Positions 33,635 through 41,612 of a DNA stretch of 64,000 nucleotides are shown piece after piece (positions within the stretch are counted from its first letter, which is position 1; every line of letters starts with the position of its first letter). The translations under genes and the position numbers were made by a program. The notes under the pieces were generated by a model, which worked only from the letters and a program-made list of their open reading frames with translations, was not told the DNA's origin and ran no database searches. Origin of the DNA: Chloroflexota bacterium (GTDB lineage: Bacteria > Chloroflexota > JAJPGV01); contig JAJPGV010000041.1 in NCBI GenBank assembly GCA_021325635.1, forward strand, positions 1 to 64,000, in the 5' to 3' direction.

Positions 33635-34555
33635 TTACAGCCACCTGCGCAGCGGGTTGATGACTCGACTCGTTGCCAGCAGCAGCACGACACCGGCCAG
33701 CAGATAGGCCAGCGTGGTGATGCACCACAAGGGGTAGTGGCCCAATGCCCACCATTCACCCGCAACCCGCGTTCCAGGCTCACGGAATACCTGGCCGAGG
33801 ATGGTGCTGAGCTGGGAGTTGGTTTGGGTAAGAGCCGACATGACCGCTGCGAGCGGGCTGAAATACAGCGTGTATTTCATGTTGACAGCCTTGTTGAGGG
33901 GACTCGAGAGCAGAAATACGAGGTAGGAACCGACAGTCAACGCCAGCACGATGCCATAGGTGGCTAACGCCGCCAGCAAGCCATTCCGTGAAATCGAAGA
34001 GATGAACACGCCCAGCGATGTGAAGGCAAAGGTGGTCACCAGAAAGATCAGCACCACCGACACAATCTGGTCCGGCGGTATCCCTCCGAACATGATGACC
34101 AGGATGAACAGCGGGACGCTGGCCGCTCCAACGAGAGCGACGTAGCTTCCCGCGGCCAGCAGCTTGCCAACGGCCACGCTCAGCGGGCTCAGTGGCGTGC
34201 CGAGCAGCAGAGGCAGAGTGTGAGTTTCCCGCTCGCGGGCAATGCTCCCGCTCGTAGCTCCGGGCACGATCAACGCGGCGATGATGATGGCCCACAACGA
34301 CATGATCAGGAAGAAGATCGCGCCCCGCTGGGCAATCAGAATGCGATCGATCTGCGGACCGGGGTTGGCCTGGTTTCCGGCGCCGGCAAAAGGCACGGTG
34401 AGTGGAGCGTTGGGACGCAGAACGTTGGTCACCGACCAGAAGGTGGCCAGCGTCACGCCGCCGAAGATCAAGATGATGGCCATAAGCAGCAGATAGGCTT
34501 GTCCCCCGCGCATGCGGGCGCGCAGTTCGTGGATGAGCACGGGATTCATGACCAT
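33635..34555 (-). CDS. ABC-2 type transport system permease
   Basis: This is a 306-residue permease with six predicted membrane helices, of the ABC-2/NosY/GldF-like class: N-terminal NPVLIHELRARMRGG, then helices starting at AYLLLMAIILIFGGV and a periplasmic loop, and the conserved GSIARERETHTLPLLLGTPL in the second third. The frame extends to 34678, but ATG 34555 has GGAG eight bases upstream and the N-terminal motif directly after it. It works with the ATPase gene, 40 bp upstream. Substrate unknown. Confidence 0.88.
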   Translation of the reverse strand: MVMNPVLIHELRARMRGGQAYLLLMAIILIFGGVTLATFWSVTNVLRPNAPLTVPFAGAGNQANPGPQIDRILIAQRGAIFFLIMSLWAIIIAALIVPGATSGSIARERETHTLPLLLGTPLSPLSVAVGKLLAAGSYVALVGAASVPLFILVIMFGGIPPDQIVSVVLIFLVTTFAFTSLGVFISSISRNGLLAALATYGIVLALTVGSYLVFLLSSPLNKAVNMKYTLYFSPLAAVMSALTQTNSQLSTILGQVFREPGTRVAGEWWALGHYPLWCITTLAYLLAGVVLLLATSRVINPLRRWL

Positions 34556-34595
34556 GAACCGGTCTCCACGAGGGATCCGCGGCCCGCTGCCGCGC

Positions 34596-35546
34596 TCACG
34601 GCCGCGATTGGTCCGGTGAGACCGGTGTAGGCGGGGCCGAGGCCACCAATTCGTGCAGTGGCTGCTGCATAGGTGCATATTGAGCGACTTTCACGCCAGC
34701 GGCTATGAGCTGGGTGAGCAGCTGTGCCTGGCCGGCCTGCCCGCCGTGGCAGGTGAAGCTGAACCAGTTGCGCGACGCTTCGACTTCCGTTACATCGCTC
34801 GATTCGTTCAGAACGCGCAGCGCCACGTCGGCATCTTGAAGGACCACGAGCCGCATCCGGTGCGCAACCTCCAGCTCTCTCACGAGCTCAGGCACTGTGC
34901 CCACCGCCGTCAGCTGGCCGGCTGCCATCAGCCCGATGCGATCGCAGACGTCGACCAGATCGCCAATGGCATTGCTGGACATGACTATCGCCTTGCCCAT
35001 TGAGGCCAGCTCGCGGAGGACCTCGAGCATCTCCAGCCGGCTCTGGCTGTCGAGCGCGGTCAGTGGCTCATCCAGCACCAGCAGGCGGGGCTCGTTGAGC
35101 AGGGCTCGCGCAATCAGAAGCTTCTGCTGCTGCCCTCGCGAGAGCGATTGGCAGTCGGCGAAGCGGAAATCGTACAGATCGACCAACTTGAGCAGCTCTA
35201 CAATGGCTGACTGCCTGATTCGCCAGGGCATGCCGAAGCAGCGCCCGAAGAAGTTGAGATATTCCCCAACTTTGGTCCGCTCGTACAGGCCGAATACGTC
35301 CGGAACGTAGCCGATCCAGCCGCGCACGGTCCTGGCCTTGCGCATGGCGTCGAGCCCATCAATCGTGATCTGGCCCTTGGTCGGCCGTACCAGTGTCGCC
35401 AGCATGCGCGTGAGCGAGCTCTTGCCGGCGCCGTTGGGGCCGGCAAGACCGAAGACCGTGCCCGTATCGACGTCGAACGAAACGTCCAGTACGCCGTTGG
35501 TTCTGCCGTAGCGTTTAGAAAGGTGCCTGACCTCCAGGTAGCTCAT
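34596..35546 (-). CDS. ABC transporter ATP-binding protein
   Basis: This is a 316-residue ATPase. Walker A is GPNGAGKSSL, the signature motif is LSRGQQQKL, Walker B is LLVLDEPLTALD, and the H-loop position has an Asn (MSSNAIGD) instead of His. Residues past about 215 form a C-terminal extension like that of GldA/CcmA-type ATPases. It overlaps the preceding gene by 4 bp. With the permease it forms an importer- or exporter-type ABC-2 system of gliding/copper-processing class. The missing H-loop His may lower hydrolysis. Confidence 0.92.
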   Translation of the reverse strand: MSYLEVRHLSKRYGRTNGVLDVSFDVDTGTVFGLAGPNGAGKSSLTRMLATLVRPTKGQITIDGLDAMRKARTVRGWIGYVPDVFGLYERTKVGEYLNFFGRCFGMPWRIRQSAIVELLKLVDLYDFRFADCQSLSRGQQQKLLIARALLNEPRLLVLDEPLTALDSQSRLEMLEVLRELASMGKAIVMSSNAIGDLVDVCDRIGLMAAGQLTAVGTVPELVRELEVAHRMRLVVLQDADVALRVLNESSDVTEVEASRNWFSFTCHGGQAGQAQLLTQLIAAGVKVAQYAPMQQPLHELVASAPPTPVSPDQSRP

Positions 35547-38113
35547 CGCAGCTGACCCTCGTCGGTGAGGTCGAGGCTGAACTGAAGGCTGGCCGTAGGC
35601 AGCTGTGGCGGCGGCTTGTAGGTGTAGCGCAGCCTCAATGCGCCGGTGGCCGACAGGTAAGGAGCGGGATCGGCTATGGGATTGTCACCCCAGGCGAAAT
35701 CCTGCGCATCCCAGTCAGCCGACTGCCAGTTGTAGAGGTATATCTGGCCAAGGGGGTCGCCTGCTGTTGCCCGAGCGCTCAATCGCTGGTTCCCGGCGTA
35801 GTGTCCCACCATGTGCAGCACCAGATTGTTGCTCATCATGTCCGTGGCGCGCACAGGGAGGGAGAACTCGATAGCCAACGACCCCGCTGGATTGAGGTCA
35901 TATTGACCGGGGCGCTGGAAATTCGTAGAGAACGTGCCGATCTGCTTCGTGCCAATCAATGCCGGCGGGACGACGACGCTTGCGCCCCGCGGGAAGCTGA
36001 AGCCCAGGCTGGTGACGAACAGGTTGGTCTCGTTGACGCTGGGATGCTGGTCGGCCACCTGCAAAGGCAGTGGGGAGCTCGGCATCCAGCCTAGAAGCGT
36101 CAGGCCGCTGAGCCCGGCCGGCTGGGCGCTGGTGCTCGATCCCAGGAAGGCGTCGAGAATGCTTTCTCGATTTGTCCTGGTGGTCTCGCTCTGGCTGCTG
36201 GAGCCTGTCAACGCCGCTTTGACCTTGGCTGAGTCCGGTCCGGTGGAGGGCGCCTGCGGATCGAACGCCAAACTCACGATCTTGCGCTCGCCGTTGTTCA
36301 TCCGGCCCACGTATTGCACTGCGCCACCAAGGGCCAGGACGACGTCGTCGACCGGCTGCCCCGTCTTGTTGACGATGGCGCCGCTGAGGCTCTCGCCATT
36401 GACCTTCAGTTCCGAGGTGAACTTGCCGGGCAGCCGCACCTGGCTGTCGGCCAGGAAGCTGCCTGTGCTGGACCCCTCCAGGGGCATGGCGATGCGGTTC
36501 TGAACAGTGCTCTCGTTCACTTTGAGAACCCATGGTGGCGTTACGTCCGGGCTGCCGCTCGACGTGCTGGCAGCGGGCCGGGCATAGCTCGTGACGGAGG
36601 CGTTGCCGGGGACGAGCACACTGAAGTCGCCCTTCCTGGGTGTGTACAGGGAGACGTAGCTGCGGACGTTGGCCTCGACCGAATTTCCCTCAGAGCGGAT
36701 GACCGAGATCTTGTTGAGGATGATGTCGCTGCCGCGATACAGCTCGGCAAAGCGGTGAGTGACGAGCGCGCCCGCAAGGATGAGGACCGGGACTGTCACC
36801 CACCCCAAGGCCTTGTGCCCGCTGACGTGCAGCAGCAGGAAGTTCAACGGTCCCAGCACCAGCGCGTACAGCGCGATGAACAGGATCAGCCAGCGCACGG
36901 AAGGCGGGTCGACGCCGGCTATGTTGAAGATCGCGGTACGTGGCGGCTGGCCCCAATTCTGGATAGTGGCCAGCCCGCCAAACGAGTTGAAGAAGGGAAA
37001 CACCGCTAGGGGCGTGGAGTTGTACGCCATGATGTACTTCCACAGCGCGGCGTTGCCGTTCCACGTGTTCAACGGCTCGGACGTTGGGTCCGCGGCCAGA
37101 TACAGGACCGTCCCCTTGCCGCGCTTGGCGCCGACCATGATAGGGATGCCATTCTGATCGACCACGACCTCGCCGTCCACCAGCTTTCCGGTCGACACCA
37201 GCCAGGGACCGTCACCCTTGATGGGCTGGTGAGCGAAATCTGCGAGCGATGAGAGCGAGGGTACCGAGCGTACGCCGCTGACGTCTACCGGGAGCAGCTC
37301 CTTGGGCAGCGGCTGGAACGTCTTCTGCCAGCCGGAGCCCCCACCCAGCACCAGCAAGCCGCCGTTTTCGACCCAGCCAAGGATCGCTCCCTTCTGGTCG
37401 TCCGTGAGGCCAGTGAGCGAGACGTTGTTCACGATCAGGCAATCTAGGGAGGACATGGCATACTGCCGCGGCGGCACGTCTTCCGGCTTCATGGCCACCA
37501 CGAAGGGCTTCTTACCCTGGCGGCCCGGCAGGTCGAGGTTCTTGAGCTGCTGGAAGAAGTCTTGGTTCCGAGCGAGCGTGCCGCACAGGACCTCGCTGGC
37601 GCTCAGCGCCTGAAGTTGGGCGGTCTGCTGCACCAGCACGCCCTGGTCGGTCGCCAGCTTCACCGTGAGGGCCTTGGTGGGAAAGGGCAGGAAGACGTCG
37701 ATCTCGTACTGCTTGCGCGAGTGGCTCGGCAAGCTGGCGGGCACCGTGTAGACGCTCGTAGGGCGGGCGTTGAAGGCGCGCTGGCGGTTGACGCCGCTGT
37801 CGTCGATCTCGATTTGCAGCTCGCCGGTGATGGAGCTGCCGTCGTTGCTCACCTGCACCTGCACGGGCAGCCAGCCGCCGACTTTGGCTGCTCCGTCGAA
37901 GCCGAGCTTGACGGCGATGGCGGGACCGGGCTGGCCAACGGCTGGACTGGCCGAAGGAACGTCCGAGCCGTCCGACGCTTCCGGAGAGTCAGTCTGAGCG
38001 CTGGCGCTTACGGGTCCGGATAGGACGCTCAACCCGGCGACGCAGAGGAACAGGAGCGCTTGCCGCGCGGGCAGGCGCCGGAGTGCCGTTAACCGTACCG
38101 GGCCAATTCTCAT
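35543..38113 (-). CDS. Large exported membrane protein with amidotransferase-like domain
   Basis: This is an 856-residue protein and the first gene of the operon. Residues 1-40 are a signal peptide ending near SASAQ. About 60-190 is a beta-rich domain. About 190-330 resembles the amidotransferase-like domain of DUF4350/VWA partner proteins (LDCLIVNNVSLTGL, then ILGWVENGGLLVLGGGSGW) without the catalytic Cys. Membrane helices follow near 410-465. The rest is beta-rich and extracytoplasmic. No function is assigned. Neighbours suggest it is part of an envelope assembly driven by the ABC-2 transporter and the MoxR/VWA machinery. Confidence 0.72.
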   Translation of the reverse strand: MRIGPVRLTALRRLPARQALLFLCVAGLSVLSGPVSASAQTDSPEASDGSDVPSASPAVGQPGPAIAVKLGFDGAAKVGGWLPVQVQVSNDGSSITGELQIEIDDSGVNRQRAFNARPTSVYTVPASLPSHSRKQYEIDVFLPFPTKALTVKLATDQGVLVQQTAQLQALSASEVLCGTLARNQDFFQQLKNLDLPGRQGKKPFVVAMKPEDVPPRQYAMSSLDCLIVNNVSLTGLTDDQKGAILGWVENGGLLVLGGGSGWQKTFQPLPKELLPVDVSGVRSVPSLSSLADFAHQPIKGDGPWLVSTGKLVDGEVVVDQNGIPIMVGAKRGKGTVLYLAADPTSEPLNTWNGNAALWKYIMAYNSTPLAVFPFFNSFGGLATIQNWGQPPRTAIFNIAGVDPPSVRWLILFIALYALVLGPLNFLLLHVSGHKALGWVTVPVLILAGALVTHRFAELYRGSDIILNKISVIRSEGNSVEANVRSYVSLYTPRKGDFSVLVPGNASVTSYARPAASTSSGSPDVTPPWVLKVNESTVQNRIAMPLEGSSTGSFLADSQVRLPGKFTSELKVNGESLSGAIVNKTGQPVDDVVLALGGAVQYVGRMNNGERKIVSLAFDPQAPSTGPDSAKVKAALTGSSSQSETTRTNRESILDAFLGSSTSAQPAGLSGLTLLGWMPSSPLPLQVADQHPSVNETNLFVTSLGFSFPRGASVVVPPALIGTKQIGTFSTNFQRPGQYDLNPAGSLAIEFSLPVRATDMMSNNLVLHMVGHYAGNQRLSARATAGDPLGQIYLYNWQSADWDAQDFAWGDNPIADPAPYLSATGALRLRYTYKPPPQLPTASLQFSLDLTDEGQLR

Positions 38114-38146
38114 TGAACGCTGTCAGTCCACGCGCCTAAGAGCGAC

Positions 38147-38152
38147 AGCATA
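38147..38152 (-). promoter_or_regulatory. Extended -10 for the long minus-strand operon
   Basis: On the minus strand TGGTATGCT (extended -10) ends 33 bases before ATG 38113, at the head of the operon that runs down to 24.6 kb. No strong -35. Confidence 0.45.
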
Positions 38153-38265
38153 CCACGGCAAGTGAGCGATGTGCACGCTTTTTACGTAGATATAACGAGT
38201 GAGCACGTTTCATGCCCACATGGTGGCCCAGAGGTTACATCGAGGGTGCTAGCGGCAGGTCAGAA

Positions 38266-38385
38266 TCAGGCGAACAGCCGGTATACGGCGTAGCAGACAA
38301 GCGCGATAACTGCCAGCGCGACAAGCGCTTGCAGGGGATTGGAGAAGTCCAGGGATGGCGCGCCACCCCCGCCGGCGGCAGCCAC
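38266..38385 (-). CDS. Single-TM microprotein (39 residues)
   Basis: GTG 38385 starts one base after the TGA of the rhodanese gene. The 39-residue product is V-A-A-A-G4 followed by a hydrophobic helix (ALVALAVIALVCYAVY) and a short RLFA end. The proximity to the rhodanese stop and the clean TM segment support translation; I do not recognise the family. Confidence 0.5.
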   Translation of the reverse strand: MAAAGGGGAPSLDFSNPLQALVALAVIALVCYAVYRLFA

Positions 38386-38386
38386 G

Positions 38387-38719
38387 TCAGCGCTCGGTCG
38401 GGAAGCCGCTCTCAATCCAGGCTTTTGTCCCGCCTTCCATATTGAATATGTCGAAGGCCCCCACGGCCACAGCCATCTCGGCGGCGACGGCGCTGCGCTG
38501 CCCCACCCCGCACACGAAGATCGTGCGCTGGTCGGCGCGGATGTGCTCCAGCGGCTTGGCCAGAATCTGCCCCAGAGGGATCAGCTCCGCGTTGGGCACA
38601 TGCCCCGACGCATACTCATTGGGCTCCCGAACGTCGATGACGCGGATGCCCCCCGCCTCGATCATCTGACGGGCGGTCGAGACGTCGATGCGCTTGAAAG
38701 GTTCCTGCTCCTCCTCCAC
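38387..38719 (-). CDS. Rhodanese-like sulfurtransferase domain protein
   Basis: This is a 110-residue single-domain rhodanese. It has the N-terminal IDVREPNEYASGHVPNAELI and the active-site loop VCGVGQRSAVA with the sulfur-carrying Cys. GTG 38719 has AAAGGAG seven bases upstream. Small rhodaneses carry persulfide for various sulfur-transfer or redox tasks; the partner is not shown. It is followed by a membrane microprotein, probably cotranscribed. Confidence 0.93.
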   Translation of the reverse strand: MEEEQEPFKRIDVSTARQMIEAGGIRVIDVREPNEYASGHVPNAELIPLGQILAKPLEHIRADQRTIFVCGVGQRSAVAAEMAVAVGAFDIFNMEGGTKAWIESGFPTER

Positions 38720-38806
38720 CGTGCTCTCCTTTGAACAGATGTCTCATGTACATCCTAGCAAGGGTCCCTTGGGTTCCGGGCATGGGTTGGCCTATGCTCA
38801 AGGGGC

Positions 38807-39508
38807 TTGCCCATCTCGCCACCGCCTTTCAGGCTCTCTCCGCCGGCTGCCATCAGGGAGGTCGTTTGTCCGGACCTTCCCCGCGTGGAAACGTCGTCCT
38901 GGCTGGTGCGCAACTACGGGCCGCGCTGCACGCTCGTCTGCGCGGCTTCGGTTCTGCAGCTGATCGGCGCCAGGTCCGAGGCGCTGGTGAGGACCATCGA
39001 GCTGGCCACTGGCTTCAGGGATAAGTCCGGGCCGCCGATTCTGGCGTACGTCGGAGGTCATTCTGCGCTGGATAGGGGCATCGAGCAGGCCGCGATGCTG
39101 GCTGGCATCAGCGTGCGATCGCGCACACGGTTCGTGGTCCGCTGGGAGCCTATTGCCCGCAGCCTAGACGCGGGCTTGCCCGTCGTGCTCAATTGCTATC
39201 GAGCGCCCAGCCGGCAGTGGAGCCATTCGGTCCTGGCGGTGGGTTACGCCGAGCCGCCACGGCGCTTGCTCACGTTGGACCCGAACGACGGTTTGGAGCG
39301 CTGGATGCGCTGGCTCCATCCTGCGACCGGTTGGGTGTGCACCGCGACCTTTATCGAGCCGAGTGCCGGCGGGAGTGCCGAGTGCCGGCGGAGTGCCGAG
39401 TGCCGGCGGAGTGCCGAGTGCCGGCGGAGTGCCGAGTGCCGAGTGCCGAGTGCCGAGGATTGCACCTCCTCCGGAGATTCGGGAGCTGTTTCGGGAGGCT
39501 CGACATAG
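38807..39508 (+). CDS. C39-like peptidase-fold protein with repeat-encoded tail
   Basis: This is a 233-residue protein. About 20-180 resembles the C39-like papain fold: a Cys in YGPRCTLVCAASVLQL, a His in WSHSVLAVGY and an Asp in LTLDPNDGLERW. These would form a Cys-His-Asp triad. The last 50 residues (from GGSAECRRS) are the translation of the heptamer array, a Cys-rich repeated tail that is not part of the fold. The start is TTG 38807; no ATG is in frame. It could be a processing peptidase or a degraded relative; no leader-peptide substrate is nearby. Confidence 0.65.
   Translation: MPISPPPFRLSPPAAIREVVCPDLPRVETSSWLVRNYGPRCTLVCAASVLQLIGARSEALVRTIELATGFRDKSGPPILAYVGGHSALDRGIEQAAMLAGISVRSRTRFVVRWEPIARSLDAGLPVVLNCYRAPSRQWSHSVLAVGYAEPPRRLLTLDPNDGLERWMRWLHPATGWVCTATFIEPSAGGSAECRRSAECRRSAECRRSAECRVPSAEDCTSSGDSGAVSGGST
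39358..39457. repeat. Left heptamer array (GCCGAGT), higher-order 18-bp unit
   Basis: About 100 bp of GAGTGCC heptamers. Four 18-bp super-units (GAGTGCCGAGTGCCGGCG) are followed by several simple heptamers. It lies in the 3' end of the C39-like gene. It is the inverted complement of the array at 39539-39640. Confidence 0.92.
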
Positions 39509-41178
39509 CCGCCGAACAGGAGCCGGGGACGAACAAGGTCGGCACTCGGCACTCGGCACTCGGCACTTCGCCGGCACTCGGCACTTCGTCGGCACTCGGC
39601 ACTCCGCCGGCACTCGGCACTCCGCCGGCACTCGGCACTGCCGACCTTCTCCTGCCGCTGGTCTTTGTGAGCGGATTCACGTCGCTGGCGGTCGAGCTGG
39701 CGGGGTCGAGGCTGCTGGCGCCCTATTTCGGAACATCGCTGTACATCTGGGCGGTGCTGGTTGGCCTGGTGCTGCTCTACCTTACGGCCGGCTATTTCAT
39801 CGGCGGGCGCTGGGCGGACCGGCACCCTTCAGCGCGGGTGCTCTTTCAAATCACCGCTTGGGCGGCCTTCGCCACGGGGGTCATTCCCGTGGTTGCCCGT
39901 CCCATCCTCAGCTTCTCGTCGATCGGCTTCGCCAACCTGGATGCGGGGCTGTTCCTGGGATCGCTGTTCGGCGTGGTTCTGCTGTTCGCCGTTCCGATCA
40001 CACTGCTCGGCTGCGTTTCGCCCTTTGCCATCCGCCTGGCCATGGGTGACGTTGGCCACGCCGGCAACGTGGCGGGACGGATCTACGCGCTCTCGACCTT
40101 GGGGAGCATCCTGGGCACGGTGGTTCCGGTATTCGTGCTCATACCCGCCATCGGCACGCCGCGAACGCTGTACGTGCTCTCGCTGGCTCTGCTGGGGCTG
40201 TCCGTGATTGGCCTGTGGCGATTTCGGAGCTGGTATTTTTGGCTGCTGCTGCCCGTGGCGTGCCTGGCGGTGCTGCCCGAGGCCGTTCTGCGACCGCCGA
40301 GCTTCGGCCGTCTGATCTACGCTACCGAGTCGGCGTACTACTACATCCAGGTCGTTCAGCAGGACACGCCGACCGGACCGCAGAACAATCTCATCCTCGA
40401 CGAGGGCCACGCCATCCATTCGATTTACAACCCGGGCCAGCTCACCACGGGCGGGCCGTGGGACTACTTCATGGTGGCGCCGCTGTTCAACCGCGGCTTC
40501 CGGCCCGATCAGGTGCATTCCGCCGCGCTCGTTGGCCTGGCGGCCGGCACCATCGCTCGGGATCTCACCTCGGTCTATGGCCCTATCCCGATCGACGGCG
40601 TGGAGATCGACCCGAAGATCATCGAGGTGGGGCGGCGCTTCTTCGATATGAACGAGCCAAACCTCAACGCCATCGCCCAGGACGGTCGGTACTACATCAC
40701 CACCACTCCCAAGCGCTATGACATCATCGGCATCGACGCGTATCGCCAGCCCTACATTCCGTTCCACCTGACCACGCGCGAGTTCTTTCAGCAGGTCCGG
40801 GACCATCTCACGCCCAATGGCGTGGCGGTCCTCAACGCCGGACGCACCGAGACGGACTACCGCCTGGTGGACGTTGTGGCCAGTACGATGAAGGCTGTCT
40901 TCCCAAATGTCTTCGTCATCGATCTGCCGGCGCCGCAGATCAACAGCATCATCGTGGGAACGAACTCGGCCGCGGAGCTGTCCAGCTTTGCCGCCAACGC
41001 CGGGCAGCTTTCGGACCCTACGTTGCGTCAGGTGGCGGAAACCGCTCTCCGGTCGGGTCGTGTGCGTGAGGTGACCGCGGATCCGACCGTCTTCACCGAC
41101 GATTGGGCGCCGGTGGAGAAGGTCATCGACGAAATCGTGCTGGGCTACGTCCGCGCGAACAACGGCGAGATCCGCTGA
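39460..41178 (+). CDS. Spermidine-synthase-like membrane protein
   Basis: The conserved part begins near 39650 with a helix of the form PLVFVSGFTSLAVELAGSRL, then APYFGTSLYIWAVLVGLVLL. Membrane helices run to about residue 250, followed by a soluble spermidine synthase-like methyltransferase fold (VGLAAGTIARDLTSVYGP, VEIDPKIIEVGRRFFD, IIGIDAYRQPYIPFHLTTREF). Such membrane-fused polyamine synthase homologues are common but their reaction is mostly unknown. The start is uncertain: the frame is open through the right heptamer array, with TTG 39460 and GTG 39667 as candidates; 39667 would cut the first helix. The array insertion may have replaced the original start. Confidence 0.8.
   Translation: MHLLRRFGSCFGRLDIAAEQEPGTNKVGTRHSALGTSPALGTSSALGTPPALGTPPALGTADLLLPLVFVSGFTSLAVELAGSRLLAPYFGTSLYIWAVLVGLVLLYLTAGYFIGGRWADRHPSARVLFQITAWAAFATGVIPVVARPILSFSSIGFANLDAGLFLGSLFGVVLLFAVPITLLGCVSPFAIRLAMGDVGHAGNVAGRIYALSTLGSILGTVVPVFVLIPAIGTPRTLYVLSLALLGLSVIGLWRFRSWYFWLLLPVACLAVLPEAVLRPPSFGRLIYATESAYYYIQVVQQDTPTGPQNNLILDEGHAIHSIYNPGQLTTGGPWDYFMVAPLFNRGFRPDQVHSAALVGLAAGTIARDLTSVYGPIPIDGVEIDPKIIEVGRRFFDMNEPNLNAIAQDGRYYITTTPKRYDIIGIDAYRQPYIPFHLTTREFFQQVRDHLTPNGVAVLNAGRTETDYRLVDVVASTMKAVFPNVFVIDLPAPQINSIIVGTNSAAELSSFAANAGQLSDPTLRQVAETALRSGRVREVTADPTVFTDDWAPVEKVIDEIVLGYVRANNGEIR
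39539..39640. repeat. Right heptamer array (ACTCGGC), inverted
   Basis: About 100 bp of GGCACTC heptamers, with 18-bp super-units CGCCGGCACTCGGCACTC, in inverted order to the array at 39358-39457. An 81-bp spacer lies between. It encodes the N-terminal extension of the following gene. Confidence 0.92.
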
Positions 41179-41254
41179 TTCCTGCGTGAGTCCACTGGCG
41201 TTCGACGGCGACTTCAGCGCGACAGGAGGTGCCGAGCTTCGGGCATAGCGGTCT

Positions 41255-41605
41255 TCACCACAGGGAAACCGCGTTCTTCAGGTGGCGGATGCCGTTGTGG
41301 TCTATGGCAACTACGTCTATCCGCCAGTCACCCTCGTATCCGCTTTGCACGACGTACGCCTCCGCCAGCCGGGCGAGGCGGCGCTGCTTGTCATCGGCGA
41401 CGGAGTCCTCGGGAGTGCCCATGGTGGCTCCCGATCGAGTCCGCACCTCCACGAATACCAGCTCCGTGCCGTCTCGTGCGATGACGTCTACCTCGCCCAG
41501 CTGGTGCCGCCAGTTTCGGGCGACGATGCGATAACCCTGACGCTTCAGGAAGTCAGCCGCTCGCCGTTCGCCACCGGCGCCCAGGGAAGGACGCCAGTTC
41601 CACAC
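41255..41605 (-). CDS. YraN/UPF0102 family protein
   Basis: This is a 116-residue protein of the YraN/UPF0102 family, an endonuclease-like fold of unknown role. The motifs GERRAADFLKRQGYRIVARN and HQLGEVDVIARDGTELVFVEVRTR are clear, with the E-x-D-(V/I) and V-E-V-(K/R) acidic core. GTG 41605 is the start. It ends 76 bp from the convergent polyamine-synthase-like gene. Confidence 0.92.
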   Translation of the reverse strand: MWNWRPSLGAGGERRAADFLKRQGYRIVARNWRHQLGEVDVIARDGTELVFVEVRTRSGATMGTPEDSVADDKQRRLARLAEAYVVQSGYEGDWRIDVVAIDHNGIRHLKNAVSLW

Positions 41606-41612
41606 CGCCGGG

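Noticed and set aside
32477-33967. Plus-strand ORF of 496 residues
   Set aside because: Antisense to the coiled-coil membrane protein; Arg/Gln/Leu-rich shadow.
39358-39640. Heptamer arrays taken as a CRISPR array
   Set aside because: The repeat unit is 7 bp (or 18 bp) with no unique spacers, and the two arms are inverted complements. No cas gene is present.
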